Source of the DNA: Sphingomonas oryzagri
Lineage (GTDB): Bacteria > Pseudomonadota > Alphaproteobacteria > Sphingomonadales > Sphingomonadaceae
Length of the DNA: 64,000 nt
Direction of reading: 5' to 3'
Assembly (NCBI RefSeq): GCF_029906645.1
Contig: NZ_JARYGZ010000001.1
Span: forward strand, 2,600,084-2,664,083
Each line of letters starts with the position of its first letter. Position 1 is the stretch's first letter. A program made the position numbers and the translations under genes. The notes beneath the pieces are model-generated. The model was given only the letters and a program-made list of their open reading frames with translations. It did not search any database and was not told the origin of the DNA. Below are positions 8,724 through 17,850 of the stretch, in pieces.

Positions 8724-9089
8724 ATGAGCATCGGAAGCCTTCTCTCGAGCCTGACCGGCACCAGCCACGCGGCCTTCTCGACGCAATCCGCAACGAGCAC
8801 GGCCTCCGAGGAGTTGCAGAAACTCTTCGCCAAGCTGCACATGGATGCGATCGCCTCGACGACGACGTCCACTTCGACCAGCAGCACCACGACCGGCACC
8901 AGCTCGGCCAGCACCGCGTCCTCGGGTGGCGCGGTGACGGACATCGTCCATGGCCTCCGCCACATCCTCGACGGCGGTATCGCAGTGGCCAAGGAAGCCC
9001 GTACCGCCGCCAAGACGGCCGCCAGCGCCTATGTGCATGGCGGCGGCATCGGCGCGCTCGCCACGCAGGTGGTCGACAAGCTGGGCTGA
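8724..9089 (+). CDS. hypothetical protein with Ser/Thr-rich linker
   Basis: I do not recognise this 121-residue protein. It has an N-terminal part (MSIGSLLSSLTGTSHAAF) and a short helix EELQKLFAKLHMDAI. A stretch of about 30 residues that is almost only Ser and Thr follows, and then an Ala-rich amphipathic C-terminus. No cleavable signal peptide or clear membrane helix is seen. Codon use is like that of neighbours. It lies alone between the cysteine operon and the convergent dnaB, with only 10 bases to the end of dnaB. Confidence 0.6.
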   Translation: MSIGSLLSSLTGTSHAAFSTQSATSTASEELQKLFAKLHMDAIASTTTSTSTSSTTTGTSSASTASSGGAVTDIVHGLRHILDGGIAVAKEARTAAKTAASAYVHGGGIGALATQVVDKLG

Positions 9090-9099
9090 GCGGCCCGGC

Positions 9100-10620
9100 C
9101 TATTCGTAATCGGGCACCACGTAGTTCGAATCCGCCAGATCCGAGAAGCGCGTGATCTTGGCATCGAACTTCACCGGGATCGTGCCCGTGGAGCCGTGAC
9201 GGGATTTGGCGACCACCACTTCCGCGACGCCGTGAACGCGGCTCATCTTCATCTGCCAATCCTCGAAGGCGGCGACGTCCGCCGCGCTGTCCCCCGATTC
9301 CAGCGAGGCCTCCTTGGGCTTCTGGAAGTGGACGTAATATTCCTCGCGATAGACGAACAGCACGAGATCGGCGTCCTGCTCGATCGAACCCGATTCGCGA
9401 AGGTCGGAGAGGATCGGCCGCTTGTTCTCGCGCGCTTCGACCTGACGCGACAGCTGCGAAAGCGCGATCACGGGCACGTGCAGTTCCTTGGCGAGTTGCT
9501 TCAGGCCGCGTGAAATCTCCGAGATTTCCTGCACGCGATTGGCCTCGCCGCCCTTGCCGCCACCGGAGAGCAGCTGGAGATAATCGACGATGATCAGGTC
9601 GATCCCGCGCTGGCGCTTCAAACGCCGTGCGCGGGTGCGCAGCGCAGCAATGGTGAGGCCCGGCGTGTCGTCGATATAGAGAGGCAGCTGCTCCAGCTCG
9701 GCGGCCGCGCGGGCGAGGTTACGGAAATCCTGCTGGCTGATCTTGCCCATGCGCAGCGATTCGCCGCTGATTCCGGAGCTTTCCGCGAGGATACGGGTCG
9801 CCAGCTGGTCGGCCGACATTTCGAGGCTGAAGAAGGCGCAGCCGGCACCGAGGCGCTTGTTCTCCGGCACATCGTCGCCCCGCTCGCGCATCATCCTCTG
9901 CGCAGCGTTGAAGGCGATGTTGGTGGCGAGCGAGGTCTTGCCCATGCCGGGACGCCCGGCGAGGATGATGAGATCGGAGCGGTGCAGGCCGCCCATCTTG
10001 GCGTTGAGACTGTCGAGACCCGTCGTGATGCCCGAGACATGGCCGCCCGAATTGAGCGCGCGCTCGGCATTCTTCACCGCCTCGGTGGCGGCCTGGAGGA
10101 AGGACTTGGTCGATCCCTGTTCGCCGCCCTCTTCGGCCACCTTGTAAAGCGCGACCTCGGCCTGCTCGATCTGCGTCTTGGGATCGACCTCATCGGAGGT
10201 GTCCATCGCGCTTTCGACCATGCCGCGCCCGACGCCGACCAACGCCCGCAGGAGCGCGAGATCGTAGATCTGCGTCGCGAAGTCCCGCGCGCCGATCAGG
10301 GCCGCGCCGGAGCCAGTGAGCTGCGCCAGATAGGCCGGGCCACCCAGCTCCTTCATCGCCTCGTCGCTGTCGAACAGCGGGCGCAGCGTGACGGGATTGG
10401 CGATCATGTTGCGATCGACCAGCCGCAGGATCTGCGTGTAGATCCGGCCGTGCAGGGGCTCGAAGAAATGTTCCTCGCGCAGCTTGATCTGCACGTCCTC
10501 GCACAGGCGATTGTCGATCATCATGGCGCCCAGCAGCGCGGCCTCCGCCTCGATGTTCTGGGGAAGCGCAGGGGTGTCGGACGCCGGCATTGCGGGCGAC
10601 GAAGGGACCGGTTGAAGCAT
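9100..10620 (-). CDS. dnaB: replicative DNA helicase DnaB
   Basis: This hexameric 5'-3' helicase unwinds DNA at the replication fork and loads with DnaC/primase. The 506-residue protein has the N-terminal helical domain starting at PQNIEAEAALLGAMM. The RecA-like C-terminal domain follows, with Walker A GRPGMGKT (about residue 220), Walker B-like IDLIIVDYLQL and the arginine-finger region ESGSIEQDADLV. The length is that of a normal intein-free DnaB. It is transcribed away from the UPF0262 gene across 122 bases. Confidence 0.96.
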   Translation of the reverse strand: MLQPVPSSPAMPASDTPALPQNIEAEAALLGAMMIDNRLCEDVQIKLREEHFFEPLHGRIYTQILRLVDRNMIANPVTLRPLFDSDEAMKELGGPAYLAQLTGSGAALIGARDFATQIYDLALLRALVGVGRGMVESAMDTSDEVDPKTQIEQAEVALYKVAEEGGEQGSTKSFLQAATEAVKNAERALNSGGHVSGITTGLDSLNAKMGGLHRSDLIILAGRPGMGKTSLATNIAFNAAQRMMRERGDDVPENKRLGAGCAFFSLEMSADQLATRILAESSGISGESLRMGKISQQDFRNLARAAAELEQLPLYIDDTPGLTIAALRTRARRLKRQRGIDLIIVDYLQLLSGGGKGGEANRVQEISEISRGLKQLAKELHVPVIALSQLSRQVEARENKRPILSDLRESGSIEQDADLVLFVYREEYYVHFQKPKEASLESGDSAADVAAFEDWQMKMSRVHGVAEVVVAKSRHGSTGTIPVKFDAKITRFSDLADSNYVVPDYE

Positions 10621-10742
10621 GGGGCCATTGTCACCCTTTCCGGACTCCGGCTCAAGACGGGCACGGATAAACTTTGGTGGAGGGTGCTGTGGATAAGACC
10701 GCTCTCGCCAAGCGACGCGCGACCGGATAGGTGCGGTCCACC

Positions 10743-11228
10743 ATGGCCGCCGACCCGCGCATCATCGATGTCTCGCTCGACGAGCGCACCGTGCTCAAGC
10801 GCAACGCCGATATCGAGCAGGAGCGCAAGGTCGCGCTGTTCGACCTGTTGCACGAGAACCATTTCAAGCCGCTGCGCGCGACGACCGACAGCTATGAAGG
10901 CCCCTACAAGGTCGGGTTGCGTGTCGAGGAAGGGCGGCTGGCGATCGACATCAATCGCGCCGACGATACGCATATCGAGACGATCGGCCTCGGCATGATG
11001 CGCTTCCGCCGGGCGATCAAAGACTATTTCGCAATCTGCGACAGCTATTATCAGGCGGTGCGCCAGCATTCCCCCCAGCAGATCGAGACCATCGACATGG
11101 CTAGGCGGGGCGTCCACAACGAAGCGGCCGAACTGCTGCAGGAGCGGCTGGACGGCAAGATCGAGCTCGATTTCGACACCGCGCGGCGCCTGTTCACCCT
11201 CATCTGCGTGCTGCACATTCGGGGATAA
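10743..11228 (+). CDS. UPF0262 family protein
   Basis: This 161-residue conserved alphaproteobacterial protein of unknown function is recognised by IIDVSLDE near the start, ERKVALFDLLEEN-like and PYxVGL/RLxxDI segments, and the C-terminal FDTARRLFTLICVLHIRG. The ATG at 10743 is preferred over a TTG four codons upstream because the family begins just before the IIDVSLDE motif. It is soluble with no signal. It is followed after 5 bases by cdd, so the two are probably co-transcribed. Confidence 0.87.
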   Translation: MAADPRIIDVSLDERTVLKRNADIEQERKVALFDLLHENHFKPLRATTDSYEGPYKVGLRVEEGRLAIDINRADDTHIETIGLGMMRFRRAIKDYFAICDSYYQAVRQHSPQQIETIDMARRGVHNEAAELLQERLDGKIELDFDTARRLFTLICVLHIRG

Positions 11229-11233
11229 CAAGC

Positions 11234-11701
11234 GTGGCTGAAGTACCGATGGAAGACGCCGCCGTCGGCGTGCTGGTGGAAGCGGCGCGCGAGGCGGCAC
11301 GGCACGCGCACGCGCCCTATTCAAAGTTCGCAGTGGGCGCGGCGCTGCTGATGACCGACGGCAGCGTCGTCACCGGCACCAATTTCGAGAATGCCAGCTA
11401 TGGCCTGTCACTCTGCGCGGAGACGGTGGCGCTGGCGACCGCCAATGCGCAGGGCCGATTTCGCGACGTGGTGGCAGTGGCGGTAATCGGCGGGATGATG
11501 GGGCCGGACGGGCTGCCGACCGGCGCCGACGTGGTCGGCCCATGCGGGCGCTGCCGGCAGGTGATGAACGAGGCGGCGCAGATGGCGGGGCGCGATCTGC
11601 CGGTCTTCTGCTCGTCAGGCGACGGGCGCAAGATCGAGCGGCATATGCTGTCGGCGCTGCTCCCGCACGCCTTCGGACCAAAGGATCTGGGGCTGGCGTA
11701 A
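11234..11701 (+). CDS. cdd: cytidine deaminase
   Basis: This zinc enzyme deaminates cytidine and deoxycytidine to uridine and deoxyuridine for pyrimidine salvage. The catalytic motif is CAETVAL (Cys ligand and the Glu proton shuttle) and the second zinc motif is PCGRCRQ. The substrate-binding YSKFAVGAALL and NFENASYGLS segments are also present. At 155 residues it is slightly longer than the homotetrameric class. It starts with GTG, 5 bases after UPF0262, and ends just before a perfect hairpin shared with the convergent ilvD. Confidence 0.93.
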   Translation: MAEVPMEDAAVGVLVEAAREAARHAHAPYSKFAVGAALLMTDGSVVTGTNFENASYGLSLCAETVALATANAQGRFRDVVAVAVIGGMMGPDGLPTGADVVGPCGRCRQVMNEAAQMAGRDLPVFCSSGDGRKIERHMLSALLPHAFGPKDLGLA

Positions 11702-11704
11702 CGC

Positions 11705-11730
11705 AATCCTCCCCCGCCAGGGGGAGGATT
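11705..11730. terminator. bidirectional stem-loop between cdd and ilvD
   Basis: A perfect 11-bp stem (AATCCTCCCCC / GGGGGAGGATT) closes a GCCA loop. It fills the 28-base gap between the convergent cdd and ilvD stops and overlaps the ilvD stop codon by one base. The stem is flanked by T on both strands, but T-runs are short. A near-identical element lies at 16926-16953, again between convergent genes. Confidence 0.7.
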
Positions 11731-13583
11731 TAGCCCCGCTCGACCTGGCTCACGTCGCGCACCGCGCCCTTGGCCGCATTGGTCGTCATCGCCGCATAGG
11801 CGCGCAGCGCCGGTGACACCTCGCGCTTGCGCCCGAACGGCTTCCACGCCTTGGCGCCCTTGGCCTCCATTTGCGCGTGGCGTTCGGCGATTACCGCATC
11901 ATCCAGATCGAGCCTGATCACGCGATTGGGGATGTCGATCAGGATCGGATCGCCCGTCTCGACCAACGCGATCAACCCGCCTTCGGCCGCTTCCGGCGAG
12001 ACGTGGCCGATGGAAAGCCCCGACGTGCCACCCGAGAAGCGCCCGTCGGTGATCAGCGCGCAGGCCTTCCCGAGCCCCTTCGATTTCAGATAGCTGGTCG
12101 GGTAGAGCATCTCCTGCATCCCCGGCCCGCCTTTCGGCCCCTCGTAGCGGATGACGACGACGTCGCCCTCCTTCACCTCGCCGCCGAGAATGCCGACCAC
12201 CGAGGCGTCCTGGCTCTCGTAGACGCGCGCGGTGCCGCGGAACGTGAGGATGCTCTCATCCACGCCCGCAGTCTTCACGATGCACCCCTCGGGCGCAAGG
12301 TTCCCGAACAGCACGGCAAGGCCGCCATCCTTCGAGAAGGCATGTTCGATGTCGCGGATCACGCCGCCCGCGCGATCGGTATCCAAATCCTCCCAGCGCG
12401 CCGACTGGCTGAACGCCGTCTGCGTCGGCACGCCGCCCGGCGCGGCGCGGTAGAAGTTGCGGACGTCCTCGCTGTTGGTGCGGCCGATGTCCCAGCGATC
12501 GAGCGCATGGCCGAGCGTCGGCGCGTGGACGGTCGGCTGCGAGGCGTCGATCAGCCCGCCGCGCTCCAGCTCGCCGAGGATCGCCATGATCCCGCCGGCG
12601 CGGTGGACGTCCTCCATATGCACGTCGCTCTTGGCCGGCGCGACCTTGCTCAGGCACGGCACGCGGCGGCTCAGCCGGTCGATGTCGGCCATGGTGAAGT
12701 CCACCCCGCCCTCCTGCGCGGCGGCGAGCAGGTGGAGCACCGTGTTCGTCGATCCACCCATCGCGATGTCGAGGCTCATCGCATTCTCGAACGCGGCGAA
12801 GGTGGCGATGCCGCGCGGCGTGGCCGTCGCGTCGTCCTGCTCGTACCAGCGCTTCGTGATATCGACGATCAGATGCCCCGCCTCGCGGAACAGCTTCTCG
12901 CGATCGGCATGGGTGGCGAGTGTCGATCCGTTGCCGGGCAGCGAGAGGCCTAGCGCCTCGGTGAGGCAGTTCATCGAGTTCGCGGTGAACATGCCCGAGC
13001 AGGATCCGCAGGTCGGGCAGGCCGATCGCTCGATCGTCTTCACTTCCTCGTCGGTGTAGCTGTCGTCGGCGGCGGCGACCATCGCATCGACCAGATCGAG
13101 CGCGACCTCCTTGCCCTTCACCACGACCTTGCCCGCCTCCATCGGGCCGCCCGACACGAACACCGTCGGGATGTTGAGCCGCATCGCCGCCATCAGCATG
13201 CCCGGCGTGATCTTGTCGCAGTTGGAAATGCACACCATCGCATCGGCGCAATGCGCGTTGACCATATATTCGACGCTGTCCGCGATCAGCTCGCGGCTGG
13301 GCAGCGAATAGAGCATGCCGCCATGGCCCATGGCGATACCGTCATCCACCGCGATGGTGTTGAATTCCTTGGCGACGCCGCCCGCCGCCTCGATCTCGCG
13401 CGCGACGAGCTGGCCGAGATCCTTCAGGTGGACGTGGCCCGGCACGAACTGGGTGAAGCTGTTCGCCACCGCGATGATCGGCTTGCCGAAATCGCTGTCC
13501 TTCATTCCCGTCGCGCGCCACAGGCCGCGAGCGCCGGCCATATTGCGGCCATGGGTGGTGGTACGGGAACGGTAAGCGGGCAT
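11730..13583 (-). CDS. ilvD: dihydroxy-acid dehydratase
   Basis: IlvD dehydrates 2,3-dihydroxy-isovalerate and -methylvalerate in valine/isoleucine synthesis. The 617-residue protein carries the Fe-S ligands SNCDK (Cys122) and CPTCGSC (Cys195), the metal and substrate segment [12 protein letters not shown] (Asp80-81) and the C-terminal [19 protein letters not shown]. Start is the ATG at 13583, where GAGG lies about 7 bases upstream. A longer frame reaching 13631 is not conserved. With leuCD nearby it forms part of a branched-chain amino-acid region, though on the opposite strand. Confidence 0.95.
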   Translation of the reverse strand: MPAYRSRTTTHGRNMAGARGLWRATGMKDSDFGKPIIAVANSFTQFVPGHVHLKDLGQLVAREIEAAGGVAKEFNTIAVDDGIAMGHGGMLYSLPSRELIADSVEYMVNAHCADAMVCISNCDKITPGMLMAAMRLNIPTVFVSGGPMEAGKVVVKGKEVALDLVDAMVAAADDSYTDEEVKTIERSACPTCGSCSGMFTANSMNCLTEALGLSLPGNGSTLATHADREKLFREAGHLIVDITKRWYEQDDATATPRGIATFAAFENAMSLDIAMGGSTNTVLHLLAAAQEGGVDFTMADIDRLSRRVPCLSKVAPAKSDVHMEDVHRAGGIMAILGELERGGLIDASQPTVHAPTLGHALDRWDIGRTNSEDVRNFYRAAPGGVPTQTAFSQSARWEDLDTDRAGGVIRDIEHAFSKDGGLAVLFGNLAPEGCIVKTAGVDESILTFRGTARVYESQDASVVGILGGEVKEGDVVVIRYEGPKGGPGMQEMLYPTSYLKSKGLGKACALITDGRFSGGTSGLSIGHVSPEAAEGGLIALVETGDPILIDIPNRVIRLDLDDAVIAERHAQMEAKGAKAWKPFGRKREVSPALRAYAAMTTNAAKGAVRDVSQVERG

Positions 13584-13668
13584 GGTGGAACCTCGTGAAT
13601 GAGGCGCCCCCATAGCCCCGCCTCCGCGCAATAGAAAGCGAGATTATTGCACTTTCAGTGAAACGAAA

Positions 13669-13962
13669 TTACGCGACCTCGATTTCGTTCAGCACGCTCA
13701 CCTCCGGCGGCGCGGCGAGCAGGTCGGCCACTGCGGCCCGGAACGCCTTATAGTGCGCGGCTTCCCGATGCGCGTCGATCGCCGCATGATCCACGTAGAG
13801 TTCGTCGATGACGATCCGGCCGGCCGCCGCATCATGCCATGCGTCGTAGCGCAGATTGCCGGTCTCGGCGCGGCTGCCGGCGACGACCGCCGCCACCGCC
13901 TGCCGCAGCGCGGTCTCGCTGCCCGGCTTTGGTGTGAGAAAGGCGACGATCTTCAGCGGCAT
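13669..13962 (-). CDS. antibiotic-biosynthesis-monooxygenase (ABM)-like dimeric ferredoxin-fold protein
   Basis: This 97-residue single-domain protein has the small ABM fold: beta strand KIVAFLTPKPG, helix ETALRQAVAAVVAGSR, strand NLRYDAWHD, then IVIDELYVDHAAIDAHREAAHYKAF. Relatives include YgiN-type quinol monooxygenases and many proteins of unknown activity. Its ATG overlaps the stop of the upstream enoyl-CoA hydratase (TGATG), so the two are translationally coupled. Monooxygenase activity is only inferred from the fold. Confidence 0.75.
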   Translation of the reverse strand: MPLKIVAFLTPKPGSETALRQAVAAVVAGSRAETGNLRYDAWHDAAAGRIVIDELYVDHAAIDAHREAAHYKAFRAAVADLLAAPPEVSVLNEIEVA

Positions 13963-14729
13963 CAGGCAACTCCTTCGCGACGGAAAACCGGCGCGCGCTT
14001 TTCGAAGAAGGCGGTGAAGGCCTCTTTCGCCTCGGCGGACTGCATCGTCTCCTGAAAGAGCCGCGCTTCCTCCGCCATACGCGCCTCCAGCGCGGCGGGA
14101 TCCCCCTTCATCAACCGCCGGGTATAGGCCAGCGCCTGCGGCGGCTTGGCCGCGAGCGCGGCGGCCTTCACGCGGGCATGATCGAGCAGATTGTCACCCG
14201 GCACGATCGCGCTGACCAGACCGGCCTTGTCGGCGCCTTCGGCATCCATCGGATCGCCCAGCAGCAGCATCTGCGCCGCCTTGGCATAGCCCATCACCGC
14301 CGGCGCGAGCAGGCTGGAGCCGGCTTCCGGACAGATGCCGAGATTGACGAAGGGCATGATGAATCGCGCATCCGGCGCCGCATAGACGAGGTCGCAGTGG
14401 AACAGCATCGTCGTGCCGACGCCGACGGCTAGCCCCTGCACCGCCGCGACGATCGGCTTGTCGAAGCGGGCGATCGCCTGGATGAACTCGAACGCCGCGG
14501 CACCGCCCTCCGGCCCGGCGAGGAAATCCTTGAGGTCGTTGCCTGCACAGAAGGCGTCGCCCTTGCCCGCGATCAGCACCGCATCGACATCCGCACGCGT
14601 CGAGGCTTCGGCCAGCGCGGCGGTGAGCGTGCGATACATGACGGCGGTCAGCGCGTTCTTCTTGTCCGCACGATCGAGGTGCAGCTCGATCACCCCACCC
14701 GTCTCGATCACCTCCACGCCGTCGCTCAT
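13962..14729 (-). CDS. enoyl-CoA hydratase/isomerase family protein
   Basis: This is a crotonase-fold protein of 255 residues. It shows the N-terminal substrate loop LDRADKKNAL, the oxyanion-hole segment AFCAGNDLKDF and the second motif AVGVGTTMLFHCDLV. The position of the usual second catalytic Glu reads NLGICPEAGSSLL, as in the atypical PaaG/ECI-like group, so it may isomerise rather than hydrate. The ATG at 14729 has AGGAGAG a few bases upstream. A palindromic site immediately upstream (14740-14755) is a likely operator. Coupled to the ABM-like gene. Confidence 0.88.
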   Translation of the reverse strand: MSDGVEVIETGGVIELHLDRADKKNALTAVMYRTLTAALAEASTRADVDAVLIAGKGDAFCAGNDLKDFLAGPEGGAAAFEFIQAIARFDKPIVAAVQGLAVGVGTTMLFHCDLVYAAPDARFIMPFVNLGICPEAGSSLLAPAVMGYAKAAQMLLLGDPMDAEGADKAGLVSAIVPGDNLLDHARVKAAALAAKPPQALAYTRRLMKGDPAALEARMAEEARLFQETMQSAEAKEAFTAFFEKRAPVFRREGVA

Positions 14730-14739
14730 CACTCTCTCC

Positions 14740-14755
14740 TTTACGTATACGTCAA
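14740..14755 (-). promoter_or_regulatory. LiuR-like operator upstream of the enoyl-CoA hydratase
   Basis: The site reads TTTACGTATACGTCAA on the + strand, with a perfect 10-bp palindromic core ACGTATACGT. It is close to the TTTACGTAAACGTAAA consensus I know for LiuR-type MerR regulators of branched-chain amino-acid and fatty-acid catabolism in proteobacteria. It lies 11 bases upstream of the hydratase start, next to the ribosome site, which fits repression of that gene. No liuR gene is in the window. Confidence 0.45.
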
Positions 14756-14868
14756 GCATAGCGCCGTCGGTGGTGCTTGGAAACCTGCGCACGAAAATTC
14801 CGCCTTTCACGATGCCAAGGACATAAAAGGCGACAAGCCGCGTCGCCCGCGCTAGAGGCTCCGCCACT

Positions 14869-16320
14869 ATGGCAACCGAGTCCTCCCCCCGCACCCTGTA
14901 CGAAAAGATATGGGACGCACACGTCGTCCAGCAGCGCGACGACGGCACCGCGCTTCTCTATATCGACCGTCACCTCGTCCACGAGGTGACCAGCCCGCAG
15001 GCGTTCGACGGCCTTCGCGCCAACGATCGCAAGGTGCGGCGCCCCGATCTCACGCTCGCTGTGGCGGACCACAATATCCAGACGACCGCGCGCGTCGATG
15101 CGGCGGGCAAGCGCCTGCCTGTCGAGGATCCGCAGTCGGCGCAGCAGCTTGCCGCGCTGGTGAAGAACACGCGCGCGTTCGGCGTCGAATATATCGAGGA
15201 TCTGGCGCCCGAGCAGGGCATCGTCCACGTCGTCGGGCCGGAGCAGGGCTTCACTTTGCCCGGAACCACCGTGGTGTGCGGCGACAGCCATACCGCCAGC
15301 CATGGCGCGCTCGGTGCGCTGGCCTTCGGCATCGGAACGTCGGAGGTCGAGCATGTGCTCGCCACGCAGACCTTGCTGCTCAAGCGCTCGAAGTCGCTGG
15401 AGGTACGCGTCGATGGTCCTCTGGGTCCGGGCGTGACGCCGAAGGACGTGGCGCTCGCCATCGTCGCGGCGCTGGGGGCCGGCGGCGGCGCGGGCTACGT
15501 CGCCGAATATACCGGCTCCGTCTTCCGCGAGATGTCGATCGAGGGACGGCTGACCGTCTGCAACATGTCGATCGAGGCGGGTGCGCGCGCCGGTCTGGTC
15601 GCGCCCGACGACGCTACCTTCGCCTACCTGAAGGACAAGCCGCGCGCACCGAAGGGCGCCGACTGGGACAAGGCAGTCGCCTGGTGGCGCAGCCTCGCCA
15701 CCGATGCCGGCGCGGTCTACGACAAGGTGGTCACGATCGACGCCGCGACGATCGTACCATTGGTCACCTGGGGCACCAGCCCGGACGACAGCGTGCCGAT
15801 CACCGGCACCGTGCCTGATCCGGCCAGCTTCACCGATCCGTCGCGCCGCGCGGCGGCCGAGAAGAGCCTCGCCTACATGGGCCTCACGCCGGGCCAGCGG
15901 ATGCAGGACGTCACGGTGGATCGCATCTTCATCGGCAGCTGCACCAACAGCCGTATCGAGGATCTGCGCGCCGCCGCCGCGATCGCCAAGGGGCGCCACA
16001 TCGCCGGCACCATCAAGCAGGCGCTGGTCGTCCCCGGCTCGGGCCTCGTGAAACGCCAGGCCGAGGCCGAGGGCCTCGACCGCATCTTCATCGAGGCTGG
16101 CTTCGAGTGGCGCGAGCCGGGCTGCTCGATGTGCCTCGCCATGAACCCGGACAAGGTACCGGCCGGCGAACGCTGCGCCTCCACCTCCAACCGCAACTTC
16201 GTCGGCCGCCAGGGGCCGGGCGCGCGCACCCATCTGCTCTCGCCCGCCATGGCCGCCGCCGCCGCCGTCACCGGCAAGCTGACCGACGTAAGAGACATTG
16301 GCGTGAGGGAGATCGCCTGA
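14869..16320 (+). CDS. leuC: 3-isopropylmalate dehydratase large subunit
   Basis: With LeuD this enzyme isomerises 2- to 3-isopropylmalate in leucine synthesis. The 483-residue aconitase-family subunit has the 4Fe-4S ligands in GSCTNSR (Cys358) and GCSMC (Cys419, Cys422). It also has the signature [15 protein letters not shown] and the N-terminal [12 protein letters not shown]. The start ATG gives the normal family length. Its stop overlaps leuD (TGATG). It is divergent from the enoyl-CoA hydratase gene. Confidence 0.95.
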   Translation: MATESSPRTLYEKIWDAHVVQQRDDGTALLYIDRHLVHEVTSPQAFDGLRANDRKVRRPDLTLAVADHNIQTTARVDAAGKRLPVEDPQSAQQLAALVKNTRAFGVEYIEDLAPEQGIVHVVGPEQGFTLPGTTVVCGDSHTASHGALGALAFGIGTSEVEHVLATQTLLLKRSKSLEVRVDGPLGPGVTPKDVALAIVAALGAGGGAGYVAEYTGSVFREMSIEGRLTVCNMSIEAGARAGLVAPDDATFAYLKDKPRAPKGADWDKAVAWWRSLATDAGAVYDKVVTIDAATIVPLVTWGTSPDDSVPITGTVPDPASFTDPSRRAAAEKSLAYMGLTPGQRMQDVTVDRIFIGSCTNSRIEDLRAAAAIAKGRHIAGTIKQALVVPGSGLVKRQAEAEGLDRIFIEAGFEWREPGCSMCLAMNPDKVPAGERCASTSNRNFVGRQGPGARTHLLSPAMAAAAAVTGKLTDVRDIGVREIA

Positions 16321-16919
16321 TGCGCGCCATCGGCACCATCGAGGGCAAGGCCTATCCGCTCGGCCGCGCCAATATCGACACCGACATCATCATCCCCGCC
16401 CACTGGCTCAAGACGATCACGCGCGAGGGCCTCGGCAAGGGCGCTTTCGAGACGATCCGCGCAGAGCCGGGCAACGTGTTCGACGACGAACGCTTCGCCG
16501 GTGCGCCCATCCTGATCGCGGGCGAGAATTACGGCTGCGGTTCCTCCCGCGAGCACGCCGCATGGGCGATGGCCGATCTCGGCATCCGTGCGGTGATCGC
16601 GCCGAGCTTCTCGGACATCCACTCGGGCAACGCGTTCAAGAACGGCATCCTGACGGTGGTGCTTCCGCAGGAGCAGATCGATCGCCTGCTGGAAGTGGCG
16701 CAGGAGCTGCCGATCAGCATCGATCTTGAGAACCAGACGGTGACGACGCCCTATCAGGATCGCTTCCGTTTCGAGATCGATCCGTTCCGCAAGGATTGCC
16801 TGCTGAAAGGCCTCGACGAGATCGGCATCACGCTGGAACTGGACGACGCCATCGCCGCGCACGAGATGAAGGCGCACGTGGATACGCCGTGGGTGGAAGG
16901 GGCTGCCAAAGCGGCGTGA
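16320..16919 (+). CDS. leuD: 3-isopropylmalate dehydratase small subunit
   Basis: This 199-residue swivel-domain partner of LeuC shows [18 protein letters not shown] at the N-terminus, the active-site loop [13 protein letters not shown] and the conserved [14 protein letters not shown]. The length is typical of the LeuD type found with a separate LeuC. It overlaps leuC by one base, so translation is coupled. leuB is not adjacent within the window. A hairpin at 16926-16953 follows the stop. Confidence 0.95.
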   Translation: MRAIGTIEGKAYPLGRANIDTDIIIPAHWLKTITREGLGKGAFETIRAEPGNVFDDERFAGAPILIAGENYGCGSSREHAAWAMADLGIRAVIAPSFSDIHSGNAFKNGILTVVLPQEQIDRLLEVAQELPISIDLENQTVTTPYQDRFRFEIDPFRKDCLLKGLDEIGITLELDDAIAAHEMKAHVDTPWVEGAAKAA

Positions 16920-16925
16920 GCGCCA

Positions 16926-16953
16926 AAATCCTCTCCCGCCAGGGGGAGGATTT
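16926..16953. terminator. bidirectional stem-loop between leuD and the ROK kinase
   Basis: A 12-bp stem with one G-T pair (AAATCCTCTCCC / GGGGGAGGATTT) closes a GCCA loop. It fills the 34-base gap between convergent genes. Its stem, loop and A/T flanks match the element at 11705-11730, so the two are copies of one repeat type used as terminators. Confidence 0.7.
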
Positions 16954-17850
16954 CTAGGCCAACGCTTCCATTCCCAGCGCGATCGATCCCAGCGGGCCGG
17001 CCTGATCGCTCAGCGCGGGCGACGTGACGAACGTGTCGATCTCATCCGCAATCCGCTCGCCCTGCGCGTAACCGGCCAGGCTCTCCACCAGGCGGGCGCG
17101 CAGCATCGGCAGGATTTGCGGCTGGTGGTTCGCGACACTGCCGCCGATCAGGATGCGCTGCGGCAGCGCGGTCAGCACGAGGTTGTGGCACAGCCCGGCC
17201 AGCGCGTGCGCCACCAGCGGCCAGACCGGGTCATCGCCGCCGATCGTCTCGCCCCGCCGCCCGGTGCGTTTCTCCACCGCGAAGCCGGAGGCCAGCCCCT
17301 CGACGCAATCGCCGTGGTAGATGCAGGCGCCCGCCCAGTCATCGCCGGCCACGCGGCCGACCCGCAAATGCCCCGCCTCGACATGGCCAAGGCCGCGCGC
17401 CGGCTTGCCCGAGGAAACGACGCCCACGCCGACGCCCGTTCCGACAGTGATATAGCAGAAACTCTCCAGCCCCTGCGCGCCGCCCCAGCGCCCTTCGGCG
17501 AGCGCCGCGCCGGAAACGTCGGTATCGAAGGCGGTCGGCACCTCGTAGCGCCCGCGCAGCCGGCGGGCGACATCGACGTGGCTCCAGCCGGGCTTGGGGG
17601 TGCTGGTGATCGATCCCCAGGTCGGCGAGGCGGGATCGACGTCGATCGGACCGAAGCTGCCGAGGCCGAGCGCATCAAACCCGTGGTCGCATCTCCACCC
17701 GTCGAGCACCGCCTCGATCGCCGGCAGCGTCTCCTCCGGCGTCGTCGTCGGCACGCGCGCCTCGTCGATCACCCGATCCGGGCCGCTAGCCAGCACGCAG
17801 ACGATCTTGGTGCCACCGAGCTCGATGCCGGCAATCAGCGGGGCGTTCAC
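16954..17850 (-). CDS. ROK-family sugar kinase (fructokinase type)
   Basis: The 298-residue protein has the N-terminal phosphate loop GIELGGTKIVCVL, a DTD segment with the catalytic Asp (AFDTDVSGAALAE), and TVGTGVGVGVV. The zinc-binding region GHLRVGR...CIYHGDCVEGLASG is typical of ROK fructokinases (Mak/GmuE type). It probably phosphorylates fructose or a similar hexose. It overlaps by 4 bases the LacI regulator transcribed just before it, which probably responds to the same sugar. Confidence 0.87.
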   Translation of the reverse strand: MNAPLIAGIELGGTKIVCVLASGPDRVIDEARVPTTTPEETLPAIEAVLDGWRCDHGFDALGLGSFGPIDVDPASPTWGSITSTPKPGWSHVDVARRLRGRYEVPTAFDTDVSGAALAEGRWGGAQGLESFCYITVGTGVGVGVVSSGKPARGLGHVEAGHLRVGRVAGDDWAGACIYHGDCVEGLASGFAVEKRTGRRGETIGGDDPVWPLVAHALAGLCHNLVLTALPQRILIGGSVANHQPQILPMLRARLVESLAGYAQGERIADEIDTFVTSPALSDQAGPLGSIALGMEALA

